From NCBI RefSeq assembly GCF_900103125.1, contig NZ_FNJV01000009.1, positions 62,001 to 126,000 on the forward strand: DNA of 64,000 bases. The letters are read 5' to 3'. Shown here one piece after another: positions 16,952 to 25,863 of the stretch (position 1 is its first letter; each line of letters begins with the position of its first letter). The translations under genes and the position numbers were made by a program. Source of the DNA: Mucilaginibacter sp. OK268 (GTDB taxonomy: Bacteria > Bacteroidota > Bacteroidia > Sphingobacteriales > Sphingobacteriaceae). The notes beneath the pieces were generated by a model that searched no databases, was not told the DNA's origin, and saw nothing but the letters and a program-made list of their open reading frames with translations.

Positions 16952-17752
16952 CTACAGATTAAAAAAGTTATATTCTAACCGTACCAGGTACATGTTCTTG
17001 CTGTTGCGGAGCATGTCATTATAGATCGGTGTACGGTACGACAGGTCCAGGCGGCAAACACTGTTAAAAATAAACTGTACCGCGGGCGCCACATCCAGAT
17101 AGCTTTGGCCATGGCCCGGATTGGTTTTACCCAGCAGTTCGGCATACAGGTTAACATTGGTTTGCTGATAGTCCTTGTAATTTTTAGGGAACAACAGATA
17201 CCCGGCCGATAAAGTATAAGCTACCGCGTTGCGTGCCTGTAAGGGTGTAAGATCATAGCCGCCTCGGTTGTCAAAAGCACGCAGATAACTTGCCGAACCG
17301 GATAATGCCAGTTTATGTAAAAGCTGGGTGAACACCACTCCGCTTTGAAAGCCGGAGTTATCACCTTCCAACGTTATTTCCTGGTTAACAATAGGATTAT
17401 TGATGATGGATGCCTTCGCGAAAAAAGCTCCTCGGAAATGCTTCTGTACGGTATCTATAGATAAAAAACGGTATTTAGCATATATACTGCCACCCTCAAA
17501 ATGCTGATTGTTATGATAATAATCCGACGCATATAAAGAGCCGTGTACCATTAAATGCCTGCTCACACCATACATGGCCTCAAAACTTGTACGGTTTTTA
17601 TAGTCGGGTTTAAAAAATCCCTGGTTCTCTAAACGTAGGCCGAGTGAGCCCGTGGCCATGTTGCTGGCCGGTTCGGTATTTACATACAGCTCCTGTGAGA
17701 ATGCGGAGCATGCCAAAGCCATGAGGCCGATAGCCAATATCAATTTCTTCAT
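16952..17752 (-). CDS. Outer-membrane beta-barrel protein of a metal-handling operon
   Basis: 266 residues with a signal peptide (residues 1-19, ending SAFSQ). Alternating hydrophobic strands and a C-terminal aromatic strand (MYLVRLEYNFFNL) indicate an outer-membrane barrel. I do not recognise a named family. It lies 21 bases downstream of the HMA-domain gene, and third in a leftward group with the HYC_CC_PP gene, so it may serve metal (possibly copper) export or sensing; that role is inferred from neighbours only. Confidence 0.82.
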   Translation of the reverse strand: MKKLILAIGLMALACSAFSQELYVNTEPASNMATGSLGLRLENQGFFKPDYKNRTSFEAMYGVSRHLMVHGSLYASDYYHNNQHFEGGSIYAKYRFLSIDTVQKHFRGAFFAKASIINNPIVNQEITLEGDNSGFQSGVVFTQLLHKLALSGSASYLRAFDNRGGYDLTPLQARNAVAYTLSAGYLLFPKNYKDYQQTNVNLYAELLGKTNPGHGQSYLDVAPAVQFIFNSVCRLDLSYRTPIYNDMLRNSKNMYLVRLEYNFFNL

Positions 17753-17773
17753 GATCGTTTTACTTAATGAAGA

Positions 17774-18274
17774 TTATATAGCTAAATGATAGATGCGGCC
17801 ACTTGCCGGAGCAGTATCAGTAACCTGGCTCAAATATTTTTTGGATACTGATTTGGGAGCGAAGCCATTATCAACAACGGTGAGATTTACATTACCATTA
17901 ATAGCTTTATCCGTTGGATTCAACAACCTGTAGGTATCACCGCCATAGCTGAAAAGATTATTAGCAATTTTGGTATTGTCAAAATTAAAAGTGGCTTTTA
18001 GGCTGTTTACCGAGAATCCTGAGCCCTGGACCTTTTTGCTGATCTGCTCAAAATTTACAGGTACATCACTTTTAAAGGTAATAAGATATAAGTTGTGCAT
18101 CAGGTCGGTCTTGATCTCGCTTACAAAAGGAAGGGTACGCAATGCTTTTTCGGTTGATTTGGCGCATAACGCGCAGGTAAGGCCGCTAACCTGCAACTCG
18201 GCTTTAGTGAACTGGGCTTTTGCAGCTGTAGCGGTAAGTACAAAAAGTACGATGAATATTTTTAGCGTTTTCAT
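17774..18274 (-). CDS. Secreted heavy-metal-associated (HMA) domain protein
   Basis: 166 residues with a signal peptide (1-20, ending AAKAQ). The HMA ferredoxin-like fold follows: ELQVSGLTCALCAKSTEKAL carries the CxxC metal-binding pair (Cys-Ala-Leu-Cys), and the second repeat half is YLITFKSDVPVNFEQISKKV. The C-terminal 60 residues are unrecognised. It may bind Cu(I) or a similar soft metal in the periplasm. It is the middle gene of the leftward HYC_CC_PP / HMA / barrel group. Confidence 0.88.
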   Translation of the reverse strand: MKTLKIFIVLFVLTATAAKAQFTKAELQVSGLTCALCAKSTEKALRTLPFVSEIKTDLMHNLYLITFKSDVPVNFEQISKKVQGSGFSVNSLKATFNFDNTKIANNLFSYGGDTYRLLNPTDKAINGNVNLTVVDNGFAPKSVSKKYLSQVTDTAPASGRIYHLAI

Positions 18275-18349
18275 TTGATCTTTTAATTAATTGTTGGAAA
18301 ATAAACTGCCGGTAGTTTTACCAGGTATGCTGTAGACAATTAATGTTGA

Positions 18350-18739
18350 TCAAATACGAAAAATGCAGTTTTTAATAAATGTGGCTATGTTTTGCCAGGG
18401 CATGCCAGGCGGCCCGCGCTCCAAAGACGGGTTGGCAAATGATTGCCTGGAAGGTGTAAATAGTCCATTGAAAGATAAACGGGGTACATCAAATCCAAAA
18501 AGTTTGGAGAGGATAGAAACCGGTTCAATCTGGTGCGCGTCTTTTACTTTGATCTGTAGGTGCTTATCCTTACAGCATTTCATTTTGCCGCAAGCCTGCG
18601 CCATTTTACAAGTAAGGGCAGGTGAGTCAATTTTAACAGAAGCTATCTGCGTACCACAATAATGCAGATTAAGAGCAAAGCCCAGCACTGTAACGGTGTA
18701 CAGCAAGGTCAATAATAAAGCTCCTGATCTTTTTATCAT
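18350..18739 (-). CDS. HYC_CC_PP family protein
   Basis: 129 residues. N-terminal hydrophobic segment (about 6-24), then the family's three marks: HYC in NLHYCGTQ, CC in GKMKCCKDKH, and PP in ERGPPGM. The family is restricted to Bacteroidota and commonly lies next to HMA or copper-related genes; the clustered Cys and His residues suggest metal binding. It is first of the leftward three-gene group. A perfect promoter (18744-18775) ends five bases before the ATG, implying a leaderless or nearly leaderless transcript. Confidence 0.88.
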   Translation of the reverse strand: MIKRSGALLLTLLYTVTVLGFALNLHYCGTQIASVKIDSPALTCKMAQACGKMKCCKDKHLQIKVKDAHQIEPVSILSKLFGFDVPRLSFNGLFTPSRQSFANPSLERGPPGMPWQNIATFIKNCIFRI

Positions 18740-18743
18740 GAAA

Positions 18744-18775
18744 CAAAAATAATGGATTAACTCGTTGATTACAAA
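18744..18775 (-). promoter_or_regulatory. Consensus Bacteroidota promoter for the HYC_CC_PP operon
   Basis: On the minus strand: TTTG (plus 18772-18775), exactly 20 bases, then TATTTTTG (18744-18751), matching TTTG-N19-21-TAnnTTTG. The ATG is at 18739, so transcription would start at about the A of the start codon. Confidence 0.7.
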
Positions 18776-18821
18776 TTGTTTTTATGTATTACTCAAATAT
18801 GACCAAACCGTATATAAGCAC

Positions 18822-18852
18822 AAAGCACCGGGCCCTCGCGGCCCGGTGCTTT
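18822..18852 (-). terminator. Hairpin downstream of the OmpA-family gene
   Basis: AAAGCACCGGGCC CTCGC GGCCCGGTGCTTT, perfect 13-bp stem, 30 bases after the stop codon; the T-run is short on the minus strand. Confidence 0.75.
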
Positions 18853-18881
18853 GAAATTAACTTGATCTTATTATATGGTTA

Positions 18882-19562
18882 TTATTGGGCAGCTTGTTTA
18901 GCCTGCTGTTTCATTTGATCGTTAGCAACAATCACTATTTCAACCCTGCGGTTTTGGGCACGACCCTCAACTGTGGTATTATCAGCAATTGGTTCGCTTT
19001 CGCCTTTGCCGGAAGTGGTTAAGCGTGAGGGGCTCACATTATTACCTGCGATGTACGATTTTACAGATTCGGCCCTTCTGACAGAAAGATCCATATTATG
19101 TGAATCTGAACCGGTATTGTCTGTATGGCCAACTATTAAAATGTTGGTGTTTTGATTGTTTTGTAATGAAGTAGCCAGTTTTTGCAGGTTACTTTGTGCA
19201 GCTGGCTTAAGATCTGCCTTGTCAGTATCAAATAATATACCTGAATCAAATTTAACCAAAATACCCTCACCTTCACGTGTAACAGTAGCTCCCGGAACGG
19301 TTTGTTTTATTTCGGCAGCCTGTCTGTCCATGTTGCGACCAATAAATGCACCGGCAGTACCACCTACAGCGCCACCAATAATGGCTCCCAAGGCGGTGTT
19401 ACCTGCTGCTTTACCAATAAAAGCACCTATTGTACCACCTGCACCCGCACCAATTGCCGCGCCTTTTTGTGTTTTGGTTAATGAATCGCAACCTGAGCCT
19501 AAAATACCTACAGTGGCTAAAGCCAAACTCAGGGTGGCTATCTTAATTCTAAGAGTTTTCAT
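18882..19562 (-). CDS. OmpA-family lipoprotein with glycine zipper
   Basis: 226 residues. Lipobox ILGSGC puts the lipidated Cys near residue 25. Glycine-zipper segments at about 36-80 (GAAIGAGAGGTIGAFIGKAAG..., GAIIGGAVGGTAGAFIG) are membrane-associating. The C-terminal OmpA domain (about 105-215) has the peptidoglycan-binding core IVGHTDNTGSDSHNMDLSVRRAESV. It probably links the outer membrane to peptidoglycan. Isolated gene with its own hairpin terminator. Confidence 0.93.
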   Translation of the reverse strand: MKTLRIKIATLSLALATVGILGSGCDSLTKTQKGAAIGAGAGGTIGAFIGKAAGNTALGAIIGGAVGGTAGAFIGRNMDRQAAEIKQTVPGATVTREGEGILVKFDSGILFDTDKADLKPAAQSNLQKLATSLQNNQNTNILIVGHTDNTGSDSHNMDLSVRRAESVKSYIAGNNVSPSRLTTSGKGESEPIADNTTVEGRAQNRRVEIVIVANDQMKQQAKQAAQ

Positions 19563-19794
19563 ATATAATTATGATATGTTTTATATATCATTTGCAAAGC
19601 CAATGCCAAAAACAGCAAAAAACAGGGATTGTTTTTTAAAGGGTGTAAAAACTTACTGTAGCTATATTTTTTTAATGTTTAGGAAAGTAATTTTCGGGCC
19701 AGAAAATTACTTTTTGTCGTGATCTTGAAAAATGGCTTATTTTTAGTACAAGTAATGTAAAATTGTCGATACAAAATAATCGCCAGAGGTGTGT

Positions 19795-21129
19795 TTAATG
19801 AACCACAATGAGGGTAGCCGGAAATATGAGTTTAAAGGTGCTGCCGATATCTTTAACGGAAATTACTTCCATGTCAATATCATGAAAAGTAGCTATTGAT
19901 TTAACAATGGGCAAACCTAAACCAAAGCTATCCTGCTGAAGTGATTGTCTGAATTTTTTAAAGCGGTTAAATATAAAAGGGATGGCTTCAGCGTCGATTC
20001 CAATACCGTTATCGGCTATGCTGATGATAAAGTTATTGTGCCCGGCCATCCCGGTTACTTTGATATAGCCGCCCTCGTTATTGTATTTGATAGCATTGTT
20101 GATGAGGTTGAAAAATAAATTGAACAGCAGGAATTTATTAACATTCACCAAATCCCAATTTTCAGGGATGTCGATGCTGTAACCGATGTTTTTGTCTTGC
20201 AGGCGTATGGAAATCTCGTCATACACATCCTGGAGTAATTCAGCAGCCGGAACCTTATCTTCTTTTAAAAATTGTTCGTTTTCAATTTGCGATATCAGTA
20301 ACAACGTTTTGGTAATGCTTTTTAAGCGGTTAAGTATTTTCTGCATCTCGATCAAACGAACCTTCAGATCATCGCTGATATCCTCCTCCTCAAACATATT
20401 CTCGATCTTCGATTGCAGGATGGATATCGGGGTCATCAACTCATGTGAGGCATTGGAAATAAACTCACGCTCTTTCTGGAACTTATCAGCAATGGTCTCC
20501 ATCATTTTATGGATACTGATATCCAGGTATTCAAAGTCGGTAGTGGTGGTGCGTACCTTACGGTAGGAGTTAAAATTAGGAAACTTTTGACCAACAAGCT
20601 TGGTTTTAATAATGAGCCGCAAAGGTTTGAGCACATAGTTGGAGTAAAACTGATCGGCTAGAATGGTGAGCAATATCATGCCCAGCAATACCTGGAAAGC
20701 GATATTTTGCAATGGGATACTGGTTTCATCAAGTGTATCAACACTCTTGCCTATTTCCAGCAGGTAATTCTTGTTCTTGACCTTAAATGTATGGCTTAGT
20801 ATCCGGTACTCCAGTGTATCACCCTCGCTAAACAAGCGTTTACCCAGCTTAATGGTATCTAAAAAGTAATGGGGGTCCACCTCATCCAAACTAATGAATT
20901 CCTCCTTAAGGGGCAAATAACTACCGTAGGCCTCACCGTTTTCGATATAGGTTTCAATACCATGGCTTTTTACTATTTGCAGCAGCTTGTTTTTTTGTTT
21001 GATGAGTTTACTGTCGACATAATTACTGCTTATATTTTTGATCAATACGGGTACCAGCAATACAAACAGTACTACGATCACCAGTTTTGATATGGCATTA
21101 AAAAGTGTAAGTTTTGTTCTGAGTCTCAA
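19795..21129 (-). CDS. Sensor histidine kinase
   Basis: 444 residues, starting at a TTG (RLRTKLTLF) three bases after the response-regulator stop; I see no better ATG, and the N-terminus fits the family. TM1 about 12-31, periplasmic sensor 32-143, TM2 about 144-160. The phosphoacceptor is His229 in SNASHELMTPI; the N box is NLINNAIKYN (341-350), G1 DNGIG (373-377) and G2 GLGL (403-406). It pairs with the OmpR-type regulator immediately upstream. The signal is unknown. Confidence 0.95.
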   Translation of the reverse strand: MRLRTKLTLFNAISKLVIVVLFVLLVPVLIKNISSNYVDSKLIKQKNKLLQIVKSHGIETYIENGEAYGSYLPLKEEFISLDEVDPHYFLDTIKLGKRLFSEGDTLEYRILSHTFKVKNKNYLLEIGKSVDTLDETSIPLQNIAFQVLLGMILLTILADQFYSNYVLKPLRLIIKTKLVGQKFPNFNSYRKVRTTTTDFEYLDISIHKMMETIADKFQKEREFISNASHELMTPISILQSKIENMFEEEDISDDLKVRLIEMQKILNRLKSITKTLLLISQIENEQFLKEDKVPAAELLQDVYDEISIRLQDKNIGYSIDIPENWDLVNVNKFLLFNLFFNLINNAIKYNNEGGYIKVTGMAGHNNFIISIADNGIGIDAEAIPFIFNRFKKFRQSLQQDSFGLGLPIVKSIATFHDIDMEVISVKDIGSTFKLIFPATLIVVH

Positions 21130-21132
21130 TAA

Positions 21133-21816
21133 TTAAGCGTTGATCTTTATTTTATAACCCAGTCCCCGTACTGTTTCCAGCCAATCGGGCGAGGCGAAGG
21201 TGTTTAACTTTTTCCGTATATTTTTAATGTGGGCGTCAATATAGTTGGAGTCGTAATCATTATTTACCACGCTGCCCCATATATGTTCGCTTAACTGCAT
21301 ACGGGTTAAGGTTCTGTTTTTATGTAAAATTAAATAGGCTATCAGGTCAAATTCCTTTTTGGTAATTGTGTTTACAACGCTGCTACCATGCGATATAGTA
21401 CGATTGGTCAGATCGATCAGAAACTCTCCCAGTTCAATCGTGTTGTTTTTTACTCCAAACTTGCGGCGTATAATGGCCTGCATGCGACTTTGAAGCTCGA
21501 GCAAAGAAAATGGTTTTGGCAAATAATCGTCGGCCCCCAGATCAAGTCCTTTAATGCGGTCGTTAATTTCGGCACGGGCGGTAAGTATAATACAGGCAGC
21601 TTCGGAATCTATCTTTTTTGCCTCTTTTAACAGGTCCAGGCCATCATAATCTGGCAGACCGAGATCTATCAGGATAAAATCATACAGGTTAACGGCGATT
21701 TTTTCGGAAGCCGATGTGCCGTCAAAACACACATCGCAGATGTAGTTATAATTGGTCAAAAATATTTCCAGTTCCTGTGCAAGCGCGCGTTCATCCTCAA
21801 TGATCAATACATTCAT
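21133..21816 (-). CDS. OmpR-family response regulator
   Basis: 227 residues. Receiver domain (1-115) with acidic pocket EDE at 7-9, phosphoacceptor Asp51 in LIDLGLP and Lys101 in LPKPF. C-terminal winged helix (about 130-225) with KKEFDLIAYLILHKNRTLTR and the YIDAHIKNIRKKL recognition region. It sits 6 bases after the beta-barrel gene and just before the kinase, so one transcript probably covers barrel-RR-HK. Confidence 0.96.
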   Translation of the reverse strand: MNVLIIEDERALAQELEIFLTNYNYICDVCFDGTSASEKIAVNLYDFILIDLGLPDYDGLDLLKEAKKIDSEAACIILTARAEINDRIKGLDLGADDYLPKPFSLLELQSRMQAIIRRKFGVKNNTIELGEFLIDLTNRTISHGSSVVNTITKKEFDLIAYLILHKNRTLTRMQLSEHIWGSVVNNDYDSNYIDAHIKNIRKKLNTFASPDWLETVRGLGYKIKINA

Positions 21817-21822
21817 ACGCCG

Positions 21823-22701
21823 TTAATAAAAAAGGTAGTAAAATGTAAAGTTAAAAAATGATTCCCGCCTGTTTTCAAGAGTTCCCTCCACGTTAACCGG
21901 CATCGAATAGCGCCAGGACGCTTCCAGTGTGTAATGTGGCCGGTTATAGGCAACAGGCACTTTAAAGCTATAATTAAGCATATTGAAGATCCTGTTGCGG
22001 CGGGCAGCACTAAGATTGAGGTGTTCCAATACATCCGGCGGTAATACGTGCTGATAGTTATGATCAACTTCGTACCGCTGCACAAAGTTCTGTGTACCCA
22101 GGATCATGTTGAATGACGGGTTGAAGGACAGATAATCTTTATCGTCAAAAATGCTCCAGCTGCTTTCAAAGTATTTTGAATTGCTGATAGTGGTAAAAAA
22201 GTCGTTCGATTTTCCGAACAGATAATCCAGAACAACGGTTGTTTTTAGAATATGCCAGTCGTAAGCGTTTTTAAGGTTTATATCATTGGATGATGCCGAC
22301 TTGATCACATTGGCATTTTTATTAAATATGAACCGGGTATAGCTGGCAGCACCCGAAAACGCTTTTGAAAATTTGTAAAAGTAGCCACCACCTACATCAA
22401 CCTCATCAACGGGTGCATAACCCAATACTTTGAGTACCGAACCGTATACAAACACGCCCGATTTACTGTTATATATAGCATCGCCGGTAACAAAGGGATA
22501 TTTGATAGGGCCGGTACGGCCGAAAAATAAAGCATCACTGCCATAACTTACACCTACAGAAACCGATCTTTTTCTGACAATAGTGTCGGTATCGGCAGTA
22601 AGCCGATAGCTGTGACCTGTAGTCAGAAAGCTCCGATCAATACCTGCAGCGTATAGGGCATTGCAGCCGGCAATAAAAAAAAGTAAGCAAAGGTACTTCA
22701 T
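21823..22701 (-). CDS. Putative outer-membrane beta-barrel protein
   Basis: 292 residues from ATG 22701 (a TTG one codon earlier is unlikely). Signal peptide 1-19. The mature protein is rich in amphipathic strands (GVSYGSDALFFG, GGGYFYKFSKAFSGAASYTRF) and ends in an aromatic strand FNFTFYYLFY, typical of an outer-membrane barrel. Family not recognised. It lies between a small Lys-Pro-rich protein and the two-component genes and may be linked functionally to ApbE upstream; this is inference. Confidence 0.82.
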   Translation of the reverse strand: MKYLCLLFFIAGCNALYAAGIDRSFLTTGHSYRLTADTDTIVRKRSVSVGVSYGSDALFFGRTGPIKYPFVTGDAIYNSKSGVFVYGSVLKVLGYAPVDEVDVGGGYFYKFSKAFSGAASYTRFIFNKNANVIKSASSNDINLKNAYDWHILKTTVVLDYLFGKSNDFFTTISNSKYFESSWSIFDDKDYLSFNPSFNMILGTQNFVQRYEVDHNYQHVLPPDVLEHLNLSAARRNRIFNMLNYSFKVPVAYNRPHYTLEASWRYSMPVNVEGTLENRRESFFNFTFYYLFY

Positions 22702-22730
22702 CAATAATTGGTAAGTTTTTTATTAACCTG

Positions 22731-23060
22731 TTAATTGCCATTTCTTCGGGGTATCTCCGGCGGGCGTTCCATGCCCTCGGGCCGGCGTTGTCTTTTGGGT
22801 TTGGGTTTAGAGGTCACGGGTTCCCCTGAATCATCAACCTTTGTTGGCTTAGCCTGCTTTTTTGGTTTTGCTACCTCTTTAATTTTATTTTTTTCATCCT
22901 TCGCGTTTTTTGCCAATATCGTATCCGCCAGAATTTTATTGTGCTGAATGGTTACGATTTTGCTATAAACGGGGTCTGACAGACTGTTTTTAGCGCCGGC
23001 AAACAATAAACATGGTGCAAATATCAATACCAGGACAATATACGCAAACCACTTTATCAT
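22731..23060 (-). CDS. Small Lys/Pro-rich exported protein
   Basis: 109 residues. N-terminal hydrophobic segment (5-21, FAYIVLVLIFAPCLLFAG) then a low-complexity tail rich in Lys, Pro and Arg (KNKIKEVAKPKKQAKPTK, KPKPKRQRRPEGMERPPEIP). A Cys in the hydrophobic stretch (FAPC) could be a lipobox but fits poorly. Family not recognised. It precedes the barrel gene by 30 bases. Confidence 0.65.
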   Translation of the reverse strand: MIKWFAYIVLVLIFAPCLLFAGAKNSLSDPVYSKIVTIQHNKILADTILAKNAKDEKNKIKEVAKPKKQAKPTKVDDSGEPVTSKPKPKRQRRPEGMERPPEIPRRNGN

Positions 23061-23251
23061 TGAGGGGAAGAAAAACTTAAAATTATTTTCAAATATCGGT
23101 CAATTTAAACAGTTAAATCCAAGGGGAGGGATACTGTTAATAAAAATACCATCTGCTCCGGTATTTTGTATACAAAACGCCCAAGTAGATGGGTAACGAA
23201 GCTGCAGGTTTGCCAGAATAATTATGATATGTTTATATATAAATGCTTGTA

Positions 23252-24199
23252 TCAGATACTAACATCCTTTGACGTATAAATACGGTTTTGGTCGTCAATA
23301 ATAATACAGGCAATTTGGTTTAGTTGGTTGATCAGGTATAAGCCCGCGTTAACACCAATGTTGATCAATGGCGAAGCCATGGCATCAGATAGTTCGGCTG
23401 TTGGGCTGATGATGCTTACACTGGTGATCTCGCTTACCGGGAACCCCTTTTTTGCAGCCATTACGCTTACAAATTTTTTGTTGCTGATGCTGGCATATTT
23501 TTCGGCATTAACCGATGTGGCAAAAGCCATATTGCTGATATCCAGATGAGCAAATGGTTGTTTTCTTTGTTCAGGATCGGCAGCAGCAACAGTCCACGGT
23601 TTTTGATTGGCTTGAGTACCCCAGGTCAGCAAATCGCCGCCCGCATTGATAACACCACTGCTTACGCCGTTCATTTGCAAAATGTATTTGGCGCGGTCGG
23701 CAGCGTAGCCTTTACTGTTGGCGCCAAAACCAATGCGCATGCCTTTTTCCTTTAAAAAAACGGTTTGTTTAGCGGCATCAACCACTACGTTCTTATAATT
23801 GGTAAGCATCACCGGCGAAGGGGCTATTTTAACGTCGGCATTTTCGGCAAGCGCGGCATCATCACCGGTATAACCGGTGCCGGTAAAGTAAGTAATATCA
23901 AAGGCTCCATGTGTAAGTTCTGATATTTGAAGCGCCCTGTCAATCAGTCTGAAAATTTCAGCATTCGCTTTCACCGGTTCAATACCTGCATTGCGGTTGA
24001 TCTGGTTAATATGACTGTCTTCGCTAAAAGCCGACAGTAACTTTTCAACGCGGTTAATTTCGTTGATGGCAATATCAATTTGTTCATCGGCCAGTAGAGG
24101 ATCGTTCCCAACTACACTAATTTCAAATTTATCACCCATTAAGCGTAAACTACGCCTGTAAGTGGTTAAATTATTGGTTAAAGTTTTTACTGCCAGCAT
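23252..24199 (-). CDS. apbE: FAD:protein FMN transferase (ApbE family)
   Basis: 315 residues. Attaches FMN covalently to Thr/Ser of target proteins. Family landmarks are MGDKFEISV at the start, VEKLLSAFSEDSHINQINRN, GFGANSKGYAADRA (flavin pocket), VINAGGDLLTWG, and SDAMASPLINIG, the Mg-binding region usually seen as SDALST. No signal peptide or lipobox, unlike many ApbE proteins, so this form may act in the cytoplasm or have lost its export signal. It heads the leftward cluster; no obvious flavinylation target lies beside it. Confidence 0.92.
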   Translation of the reverse strand: MLAVKTLTNNLTTYRRSLRLMGDKFEISVVGNDPLLADEQIDIAINEINRVEKLLSAFSEDSHINQINRNAGIEPVKANAEIFRLIDRALQISELTHGAFDITYFTGTGYTGDDAALAENADVKIAPSPVMLTNYKNVVVDAAKQTVFLKEKGMRIGFGANSKGYAADRAKYILQMNGVSSGVINAGGDLLTWGTQANQKPWTVAAADPEQRKQPFAHLDISNMAFATSVNAEKYASISNKKFVSVMAAKKGFPVSEITSVSIISPTAELSDAMASPLINIGVNAGLYLINQLNQIACIIIDDQNRIYTSKDVSI

Positions 24200-24424
24200 A
24201 AATAAAATTTAGTTATTGTCAAAAAAATAAACAGTGTTATGAAGCGCTAAAAGCAATACGCATGTGTTGGTAAAAGCGCTACATCACCGCTGTACAAAAA
24301 CTAAAGTAGCCCCCTTATATGAAAATAAGATGAAAAAGGGATTGTAATTATCGCATCGCGACAGTTTTCACATTTTTTAACAATTGGATTACAGTTGGTT
24401 AGATGGAATAGGTTGCCTGTAAAT

Positions 24425-24460
24425 TAAAAATGCCATAAGCATGTTGCTTATGGCATTTTA
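24425..24460 (-). terminator. Terminator after prfA
   Basis: AAAATGCCATAAGC..GCTTATGGCATTTT, 14-bp stem with a T-rich minus-strand tail. The stretch 24200-24512 holds nothing else recognisable. Confidence 0.85.
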
Positions 24461-24512
24461 TATATTATCAAAAGACCTGCCTCCGACCTCGAAAAACCGG
24501 ATAAGGCGTCTT

Positions 24513-25586
24513 TTAAACTACTGTTCCTTCTTTTAGCTTTTCAGCATTTTCGGCAAATTGTAAGGCTTCCATTATTTCCTGTAGGTCGCCATTCATTACG
24601 CCGGGCAGGTTGTATATGGTAAGTCCGATGCGGTGCTCGGTTAAACGACCCTGCGGATAGTTATAGGTACGAACCTTGGCAGAACGATCACCGGTAGAAA
24701 CCATGGTTTTACGCTTTTTAGAGGTTTCTTCCAGGTGTTTTTGCAATTCCATTTCATAAACACGTGAACGTAATACCTGCAAAGCCTTGTCGTAATTTTT
24801 TAACTGCGATTTTTGATCCTGGCATTGGGCCACAATGCCGGTAGGGATATGGGTTAACCTAACGGCAGAATAAGTAGTATTTACCGACTGGCCGCCTGGT
24901 CCCGATGCGCAGAAAAGGTCCTTGCGGATATCGCTTACCTGTAGATCGATGTCAAATTCATCAACCTCGGGTAATACCACAACCGAAGCGGCAGAAGTAT
25001 GTACCCTGCCCTGGGTTTCGGTATCTGGTACACGTTGCACACGGTGAACACCCGATTCATATTTAAAGTTGCCGTAAGCATCTTCGGCATTTATGTTGAA
25101 CACAATCTCTTTATAGCCGCCGCTTGTGCCTTCGGTATAATCAACCAATTCGGTTTTCCACCCGCGTTTTTCGCAATAGCGTATATACATGCGGTAAAGG
25201 TCGCCGGCAAACAGGGCTGCTTCATCACCACCCGTACCACCGCGGATCTCGACCATAGCATTCTTGCTGTCTTCGGGATCTTTAGGGATCAGCATCAGGC
25301 GAATGGTTTCTTCCATTTCTTCCTGCTGAGTTAATAGCTCATCCAGTTCTGATTTGGCCATTTCACGAAATTCTTCGTCTTTTTCCGTAGCCAGTATCTC
25401 TTTATTAGTATCAATATTGCTCATGATGTTGCGGTAAATGTTATACTCATCAACAATTTTGGCAAGGTCTTTATATTCCTTATTCAGCTGGGCAAAGCGT
25501 TTCATATCCGACATTACTTCCGGATTGCTCAATTCGCCTTCTACGTTTTTCCAGCGTTGAAATATCAGCTCTAATTTCTCTAACAT
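24513..25586 (-). CDS. prfA: Peptide chain release factor 1
   Basis: 357 residues. Recognises UAA/UAG stop codons and triggers peptide release. The GGQ peptidyl-hydrolysis motif is in CASGPGGQSVNTTYSAVRL, with upstream EIRGGTGGDEAALFAGDLYRMY and the RVQRVP motif, all standard. The helical N-terminal domain is present. Single gene with its own terminator. Full length. Confidence 0.97.
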   Translation of the reverse strand: MLEKLELIFQRWKNVEGELSNPEVMSDMKRFAQLNKEYKDLAKIVDEYNIYRNIMSNIDTNKEILATEKDEEFREMAKSELDELLTQQEEMEETIRLMLIPKDPEDSKNAMVEIRGGTGGDEAALFAGDLYRMYIRYCEKRGWKTELVDYTEGTSGGYKEIVFNINAEDAYGNFKYESGVHRVQRVPDTETQGRVHTSAASVVVLPEVDEFDIDLQVSDIRKDLFCASGPGGQSVNTTYSAVRLTHIPTGIVAQCQDQKSQLKNYDKALQVLRSRVYEMELQKHLEETSKKRKTMVSTGDRSAKVRTYNYPQGRLTEHRIGLTIYNLPGVMNGDLQEIMEALQFAENAEKLKEGTVV

Positions 25587-25739
25587 ATATTATCCTCAAT
25601 ATCTATTGCCATACTGCAGTTAATGATGGTCCGGCCAGGAAAGTTCTTTATGTTTTCGATCGGGTTACAGACATACTGCAAAAAGCGCACAAAAATACAT
25701 ATTTTCAGGCATATATAATTCAGCATATTGTAAGTATTG

Positions 25740-25863
25740 TACGGTGAGGAGTGAGTGGTGAATAGGGAGTGGTGAGTAGTGAGCCAAAACCGCTATGCAA
25801 TGAAAATATGTGGAATGGCAAGTCAAACTCACCATTCACTATTCGCCAATCACCACTTTCTAC
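25740..25863. repeat. Degenerate inverted repeat (GTGAGTGGTGAATAG)
   Basis: Left arm GGAGTGAGTGGTGAATAGGG and right arm ACTCACCATTCACTATTCGC are imperfect reverse complements, each ~35 bp, between prfA and lpxH. It may help terminate lpxH; its last bases overlap the lpxH stop region. Confidence 0.5.

Noticed and set aside
19156..19722. 188-codon plus-strand frame antisense to the OmpA-family gene
   Set aside because: Its composition (Pro/Ala repeats) mirrors the glycine zipper of the real gene; no independent start signal or family.
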